DNA of 64,000 bases from positions 11,912-75,911 of the forward strand of contig DASYEQ010000012.1 in the NCBI GenBank assembly GCA_036498945.1, read 5' to 3'. Shown piece by piece: positions 59,956-64,000 of this stretch. Both the position numbers and the translations under genes were made by a program. The DNA comes from JAQGMJ01 sp036498945 (GTDB taxonomy: Bacteria; Pseudomonadota; Gammaproteobacteria; Burkholderiales; JAEUOS01). The notes under the pieces were generated by a model. It saw only the letters and a list, made by a program, of their open reading frames with translations. It was not told where the DNA came from and made no database searches. Each line of letters opens with the position of its first letter. Position 1 is the first letter of the stretch.

Positions 59956-61269
59956 ATGCAGCCCACCTCCTGGCAAGCGCGCCTGCCGTTTTTCTACGGC
60001 TGGGTCATCATCGCCGTGGCCTTCGTCACCATGGCGATCGCCGTCACCGCGCGCACCGCGTTTTCACTCCTGCTGGCGCCCCTGATCAGCGAATTCGGCT
60101 GGGACCGCGGCCTGGTGGCGGGCGCCTTTTCCTTTGGCTTCCTGGTTTCCGCCATCCTCAGTCCCTTCATCGGCAAGCTGATGGATGCGCGCGGCCCCCG
60201 CGTGGTGATCGGCATCGGCGTTCTCCTGCTCGGCGCAGGCCTGTTGCTGGCGCCGATGATCCGCACGCCGCTGCATTTCTACGCCACCTTGGGCCTCCTG
60301 GTCGGCGGCGGCGCCAACATGATGACCTACACCGCGCATTCGCTGTTCTTGCCGAGCTGGTTCGTGCGCCGCCGGGCACTCGCCATCAGCATCGCGTTTT
60401 CCGGTGTCGGCGCGGGCGCCATCACGCTGTTGCCGTGGCTGCAGAACATCATCGTGCACGACGGCTGGCGCGCCTCCTGCACCGCCATGGGCTTCCTGGT
60501 GCTGGTGATCGTCGGGCCCATCACCCTGCTGGTGCGCCGCCGCCCCGAAGACCTCGGTCTCACGCCCGACGGCGTCACGCAGGCGGCGGGCGCCGCGCGC
60601 AAGGCCTCGAACATCGTCGATGCACACTGGGCCGCTACCGACTGGACCCTGGCGCGGGCGCTGCGCACCGCGCGCTTCTGGTGGCTGGTGATCGCCTACG
60701 GCGCCATCACCTTCGCCTGGTATGCCGTGCAGGTGCACCAGACCAAGTACCTCACCGAACTCGGCTTCGACCCGCTCACCGCCGCCTGGGCGCTGGGCAT
60801 CGTCAGCGTGGCGGCAATTCCCGGACAGATTTTCCTGGGGGCGCTATCCGACCGCATCGGCCGCGAATGGATCTGGAGCATCTCCTGCGCCGGCTTCGTC
60901 GTCTGCTACGCCGCGCTGATCGCGCTCGAAAATTCACCCACGCCCGCGCTGCTTTACCTGATGGTGTTCTCGCAGGGCCTGCTGGGCTATGCGGTGACCT
61001 CCGTGATGGGCCCGATCGCCGCCGAGATCTTCGAAGGCAAGCACTACGGCAGCATTTTCGGCAGCCTGACCGTCGCCCTGATCGGCGGCGGCGCCGTCGG
61101 TCCCTGGCTCACCGGCGCGATCCACGACGCCACCGGCAGCTACCGCATCGCCTTCATGCTGGCCATCGCCTGCTGCATCGTTTCGGCCGCGGCGGTATGG
61201 TTCGCCGCGCCGCGCAAGGTGCGGGTGGTGCCGGGGCGCGTGGCGGCGCCGGCCGGGCGCGCGCCCTGA
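59956..61269 (+). CDS. MFS transporter (oxalate/formate-antiporter-like)
   Basis: A 437-residue inner-membrane protein with twelve helices. FFYGWVIIAVAFVTMAI opens the protein, GKLMDARGPRVVIGIG is the MFS loop 2-3 motif and LFLPSWFVRRRALAISIAFSGVGAGA the helix IV-V block of the OFA/MCT-like group that moves organic anions. A monocarboxylate or aromatic acid is likely, and the exact substrate is unknown. It is separated from the NicC-like gene by a terminator and converges on the LysR gene with 7 bases between stops. The start is ATG at 59956. Confidence 0.87.
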   Translation: MQPTSWQARLPFFYGWVIIAVAFVTMAIAVTARTAFSLLLAPLISEFGWDRGLVAGAFSFGFLVSAILSPFIGKLMDARGPRVVIGIGVLLLGAGLLLAPMIRTPLHFYATLGLLVGGGANMMTYTAHSLFLPSWFVRRRALAISIAFSGVGAGAITLLPWLQNIIVHDGWRASCTAMGFLVLVIVGPITLLVRRRPEDLGLTPDGVTQAAGAARKASNIVDAHWAATDWTLARALRTARFWWLVIAYGAITFAWYAVQVHQTKYLTELGFDPLTAAWALGIVSVAAIPGQIFLGALSDRIGREWIWSISCAGFVVCYAALIALENSPTPALLYLMVFSQGLLGYAVTSVMGPIAAEIFEGKHYGSIFGSLTVALIGGGAVGPWLTGAIHDATGSYRIAFMLAIACCIVSAAAVWFAAPRKVRVVPGRVAAPAGRAP

Positions 61270-61276
61270 CGCGCGC

Positions 61277-62164
61277 CTATGCCTCGAACAGCGCCTGCTC
61301 GGCGGCGAACGTTTTCGCCAGGTAGTCCAGCACGGTCCTGACCGGCAGGTCCTTGCGATCCTGGCGGCGAACCAGCGCCCAGATTTCGCGCGGCGAAGGC
61401 GTGGCATCCATGCGGCACGGCCGCAGTCCGGCCTCCTGGCGCCCGATGTAATGCGGCAGCAGCGCCAGGCCGGCACCGGCGCGCGCCGCGGTGGCCTGGG
61501 CGAACTGGTTGCCGGCGCGAAACGACACCCGCGCCTGCGGGTAATGCTGCGCCAGCCACACCGCTTCCGACAGATCTGCCCCCTGCTCGTCGAAGCCGAC
61601 GAACACCGGCGCCGCCCCGCCTTCGACCGCCTTGCACACGGCGGCGATGCCATAAAAGCCATACATGATGCGCCCCAGCTGCTTGGCGATGAAATCGCCG
61701 TCGCGCGGGCGGCCGATGCGAATCGCGATGTCCGCCTTGTGGCGCTCCAGGCTGACCGAACGCAAGTCGGTCGCCAGTTCGATGTCGAGCCCGGCGTGCA
61801 GCGTCGGCAGCTTTGCCAGCCGGCCCATCAAGAAGCCCTGCGCCAGCGCCGGCGAGGCATTGACGCGCACCAGGCCGCGCGGCTCGCCCTCGCCGCCGGC
61901 ACGCTTGAGCGTCTGCATCGCCGCTTCCATCTCGCCGGCCACCGCCAGCGTGCGCGACCCCGCCGGCGTCAGCACATAACCCTCTGGGCGGCGCTCCGCC
62001 AGCTTCTCGCCCAGGCTGGCTTCGAGGGCGCGCATGCGCCGCGCGATCGTCGCATGGTTCACCACCAGGGCGCGCGCCGCCGCCGACAGGCTGCCGTGAC
62101 GCCCCAGCGCGAGAAAAACCCGCAGGTCCTGCCAGTCCAGCTCTGTGCGTTTTTTATCAGCCAT
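61277..62164 (-). CDS. LysR-family transcriptional regulator
   Basis: A 295-residue LysR regulator. Residues 10-68 are the winged helix-turn-helix (LRVFLALGRHGSLSAAARAL, ATIARRMRALEASLGEKL, YVLTPAGSR). The effector-binding domain follows. It diverges from the SDR-tautomerase pair across 190 bases, the usual LysR layout, so it probably controls those genes and itself. The start is ATG at 62164; an ATG at 62188 adds eight residues. The gap holds CTGATTCATCAG (62212-62223), a small dyad of uncertain value. Confidence 0.9.
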   Translation of the reverse strand: MADKKRTELDWQDLRVFLALGRHGSLSAAARALVVNHATIARRMRALEASLGEKLAERRPEGYVLTPAGSRTLAVAGEMEAAMQTLKRAGGEGEPRGLVRVNASPALAQGFLMGRLAKLPTLHAGLDIELATDLRSVSLERHKADIAIRIGRPRDGDFIAKQLGRIMYGFYGIAAVCKAVEGGAAPVFVGFDEQGADLSEAVWLAQHYPQARVSFRAGNQFAQATAARAGAGLALLPHYIGRQEAGLRPCRMDATPSPREIWALVRRQDRKDLPVRTVLDYLAKTFAAEQALFEA

Positions 62165-62354
62165 TGAGAAAGAATAGCGAATTTTCATTGCCGGCGGAAG
62201 CCTCTACTCTCCTGATTCATCAGCAGGGCCTTGCGGAAATGAACAACGGGTGCGCAAATCGGGGAACCGATGCATTGCTCCAAGCCGCGCGGCCAGGCCC
62301 CGATCAACCCGCTGCGAATCGCCGGCCACGCGCCGCTTCGCCAAGGAGAACAGC

Positions 62355-63065
62355 ATGAGCAACCAGCAAAAAGTCGCAATCGTCACCGGCGCCTCGCAAG
62401 GCATAGGCGCGGGCATCGTGCAGGGTTACCGCGAAGCCGGCTACGTCGTCGTCGCCAATTCGCGCAGCATCAAGCAAGGCAGTGATGACGGCGTGATCGC
62501 CGTGGCGGGGAGTGCCGGCGACCGCGCCGTCGCCAAGAAAGTCGTCGACACCGCCATCAGCCGCTTCGGCCGCATCGACACCCTGGTCAACAATGCCGGC
62601 ATTTTCATCGGCAAGCCGTTCACCGAATACACGGTCGAGGATTTCAAGAATGTGATCGACGTCAACCTCGCCGGCTTTTTCCACATCACCCAGCTGGCGC
62701 TGGAACACATGCTGAAGCAGAACCACGGTCACATCGTGCAGATCACCACCGCGCTGGTGGAGCAGCCGATCGCCGGCGCCCCTTCCGGCCTGGCCGGCCT
62801 GACCAAGGGCGGGTTGGACGCGGTGACGCGCTCGCTGGCCACCGAATACGCCAGGCGCGGCATCCGTGTCAACGCGGTGGCGCCCGGCATCATCAAGACG
62901 CCGATGCACGCCGCGCCGACCCACGAGTTCCTGAGCGGCCTGCACCCGCTGGGGCGCATGGGGGAAGTGGGCGAGATCGTCGACGCCGTGCTGTATCTCG
63001 AGCGCGCCGGCTTTGTCACCGGCGAAACCCTGCACGTCGACGGCGGCCAGCACGCCGGCCGCTGA
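62355..63065 (+). CDS. SDR-family oxidoreductase-like protein lacking the catalytic Tyr
   Basis: A 236-residue classical-type SDR fold. TGASQGIGAG is the NAD(P) glycine motif, NNAG (79-82) and the structural Asn in IDVNLAGFF are kept. The catalytic set is altered: the Tyr of YxxxK is Ala147 with Lys151 retained, and the usual Ser is Thr131/132. Ordinary SDR chemistry is therefore unlikely, and it may bind cofactor or act on a special substrate. AGGAGA precedes ATG at 62355. It is co-directional with the tautomerase gene, 49 bases on. Confidence 0.82.
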   Translation: MSNQQKVAIVTGASQGIGAGIVQGYREAGYVVVANSRSIKQGSDDGVIAVAGSAGDRAVAKKVVDTAISRFGRIDTLVNNAGIFIGKPFTEYTVEDFKNVIDVNLAGFFHITQLALEHMLKQNHGHIVQITTALVEQPIAGAPSGLAGLTKGGLDAVTRSLATEYARRGIRVNAVAPGIIKTPMHAAPTHEFLSGLHPLGRMGEVGEIVDAVLYLERAGFVTGETLHVDGGQHAGR

Positions 63066-63114
63066 AGACTATGCTTGGGCCGCGGCCATGAAGGCCGCGC
63101 CCAAAGGAGAGGCC

Positions 63115-63354
63115 ATGCCCTACGTGAACATCAAGGTGACCCGCGAAGGCACCGCCCCCGGCGCCAGCGCCACCACCGCGGCGCAAAAAAAGGCGCTGAT
63201 CAAAGGCGTCAGCGACCTGTTGTTCGAAGTGATGGGCAAGCCGCATGACTCGACCTTCGTCGTCATCGACGAAGTCGAGATGGAAAACTGGGGGGTGGGC
63301 GGGGTCACCGTGCCGGAGTATCGCGCCCGGGCCGCCGGCAAGGCGGCGAAATAA
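63115..63354 (+). CDS. 4-oxalocrotonate tautomerase-like protein
   Basis: A 79-residue tautomerase-superfamily monomer. After removal of Met the N-terminal Pro is exposed (MPYVNIKVTREG), the catalytic base of this family, and the beta-alpha-beta fold continues with KALIKGVSDLLFEVMGKPHDSTFVVIDEV. ENWGVGG is the usual end. It could act on a keto-enol intermediate made with the SDR partner. AAGGAGA lies just upstream of ATG at 63115. A strong terminator ends the pair. Confidence 0.87.
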   Translation: MPYVNIKVTREGTAPGASATTAAQKKALIKGVSDLLFEVMGKPHDSTFVVIDEVEMENWGVGGVTVPEYRARAAGKAAK

Positions 63355-63379
63355 AAAAGGGCCGCCTCGCGGCCCTTTT
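63355..63379. terminator. intrinsic terminator
   Basis: GGGCCGC and GCGGCCC pair around CTC, flanked by AAAA and TTTT. It ends the SDR-tautomerase unit and could also serve the converging phoX gene. Confidence 0.92.
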
Positions 63380-63384
63380 CATCG

Positions 63385-63432
63385 TCTGCGCTTGCGGTGC
63401 TCAGATCTTCTGCGCTTGCGGTGCTCAGATCT
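63385..63432. repeat. 24-base tandem duplication across the phoX stop
   Basis: Two exact copies of a 24-base unit (63385-63408 and 63409-63432) starting TCTGCGCTTGCGG, with a third partial copy beginning at 63433. The phoX stop codon lies in the second copy, so the duplication added a second copy of the stop region downstream without changing the protein. Confidence 0.9.
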
Positions 63433-64000
63433 TCTGCGGCAGTCCCGAGAGATACCCCACCGCCGCGCTGTAGCGGTTGCGGTAGTTGGCGCGCACCAGC
63501 GGGTCGAGCCTTTCCACCACCTTGGCATGCAGGCCGCCGGTGACCGCGCCGGTGGCCTTGTCGGTGGTCAGCTCCCAGTCGCCGGGGTGCTGGAAATTGC
63601 TCATGATGTAGGCGAAGCCGTTGATGTGGTCCACCGCGTGCAGGCCGGTGGATTCGGCGCCGGCGGGGGCGGACATGACGCGCGCGAGCTGGCCGGAATC
63701 GACGTTGTAGGCCCAGAGGAAGTTGTTGACGTGCAGGCCGCTGTCTTCGCCGATGAACAGCGTACGCAGGGACTCGGAGAACTTGAGGTTGTCCGGGTTG
63801 GCCACCTTGTCGGGGTTGGCGAGGTTGCCCAGCGCATCGGCGCTCTTCAGGTCTTCGCCCAGCAGCGCCGGCACCGCCGCCATGTGCACCGGCACCCAGG
63901 CGCTATCGATGGCGGCGCCGGTTTCGTCCTTCTGCCCGCCGGTGAGGTTGAGCGCATACACCGCGCCGGCGTTCGGGCCCTGCACGCTGATGCCGCCGGA
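63425..64000 (-). CDS. PhoX-family (DUF839) alkaline phosphatase, C-terminal part
   Basis: A partial gene running off the right edge; at least 191 residues are visible. LRTLFIGEDSGLHVNNFLWAYNVDSG, the STGLHAVDHINGFAYIMSNFQHPGDWE block and the FQHPG motif match the DUF839/PhoX phosphatase family, usually Tat-exported and calcium- and iron-dependent. The start and any signal peptide are outside the window, so export cannot be judged here. The end is GLPQKI just before a tandem repeat. Confidence 0.75.
   Translation of the reverse strand, partial: SGGISVQGPNAGAVYALNLTGGQKDETGAAIDSAWVPVHMAAVPALLGEDLKSADALGNLANPDKVANPDNLKFSESLRTLFIGEDSGLHVNNFLWAYNVDSGQLARVMSAPAGAESTGLHAVDHINGFAYIMSNFQHPGDWELTTDKATGAVTGGLHAKVVERLDPLVRANYRNRYSAAVGYLSGLPQKI

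Noticed and set aside
62165..62354. LysR box T-N11-A candidates in the divergent gap
   Set aside because: TTC-N10-GAA at 62195-62209 and CTGATTCATCAG at 62212-62223 are both too short or wrongly spaced to call a site.

Overview
The window is GC-rich chromosomal DNA from a betaproteobacterium. Evidence for this is the ctaCD / small assembly protein / ctaG / DUF2970 / ctaE order followed by surf1-ctaA-ctaB-sco, the M16 pair next to ftsY-ftsE-ftsX with rsmD-coaD-ferredoxin, two Bug-type solute-binding proteins, and DUF1415, DUF2244 and DUF2909 proteins. I cannot name the genus. Genes are densely packed. I see no rRNA, tRNA, CRISPR array, transposase, integrase or prophage.

Layout. 0.1-4.3 kb: small stress and transport genes (SRPBCC, guanidinium exporter gdx, VOC, cupin, nhaA, PLP aldolase/dehydratase). 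4.4-7.0 kb: two-step NAD salvage (nadV, nadM-Nudix). 7.3-13.2 kb: a PXPV-repeat secreted protein, a Ser/Thr kinase with an unrecognised C-terminal domain, a methyltransferase, an M20 peptidase and two orphan pseudopilins. 13.2-19.9 kb: an unknown gene, an orphan receiver, an EAL protein, DyP peroxidase, Fur-box feoAB and an XRE/MmyB regulator. 19.9-33 kb: mixed metabolism and transport (Bug protein, msrB, two EamA exporters, TPR-glycosyltransferase, SMP-30, ndh, PPOX flavoprotein, amidohydrolase, GST). 33-38.4 kb: a secreted MBL-fold protein, a VanW fusion and a dynamin-like GTPase.

38.4-45.7 kb is conserved core: ferredoxin, coaD, rsmD, a two-gene M16 peptidase, then ftsY, ftsE and ftsX. 45.8-55.8 kb is the complete aa3-type cytochrome c oxidase locus. 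One transcript encodes DUF2244, CtaC, CtaD, a 34-residue assembly protein, CtaG, DUF2970 and CtaE. A second encodes Surf1, a thioredoxin-fold protein, CtaA, CtaB and Sco. 56-64 kb holds bioC, a PACE exporter, a Bug protein with a NicC-like monooxygenase, an MFS transporter, LysR diverging from an SDR plus a 4-OT-like tautomerase, and a partial phoX.

The most unusual signal is a family of roughly 100-base intergenic modules, five copies, each beginning within a few bases of a stop codon and oriented with that gene. Each has an AAAAGTA-type hairpin, then a hairpin with an AAA or AGA loop, then usually an intrinsic terminator. Both stems keep their pairing while the bases change, which suggests a structured 3'-UTR RNA rather than simple repeat DNA. 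Two copies lie back to back and share one terminator at 50.2-50.5 kb. One operon-internal copy at 41.2-41.3 kb lacks the terminator.
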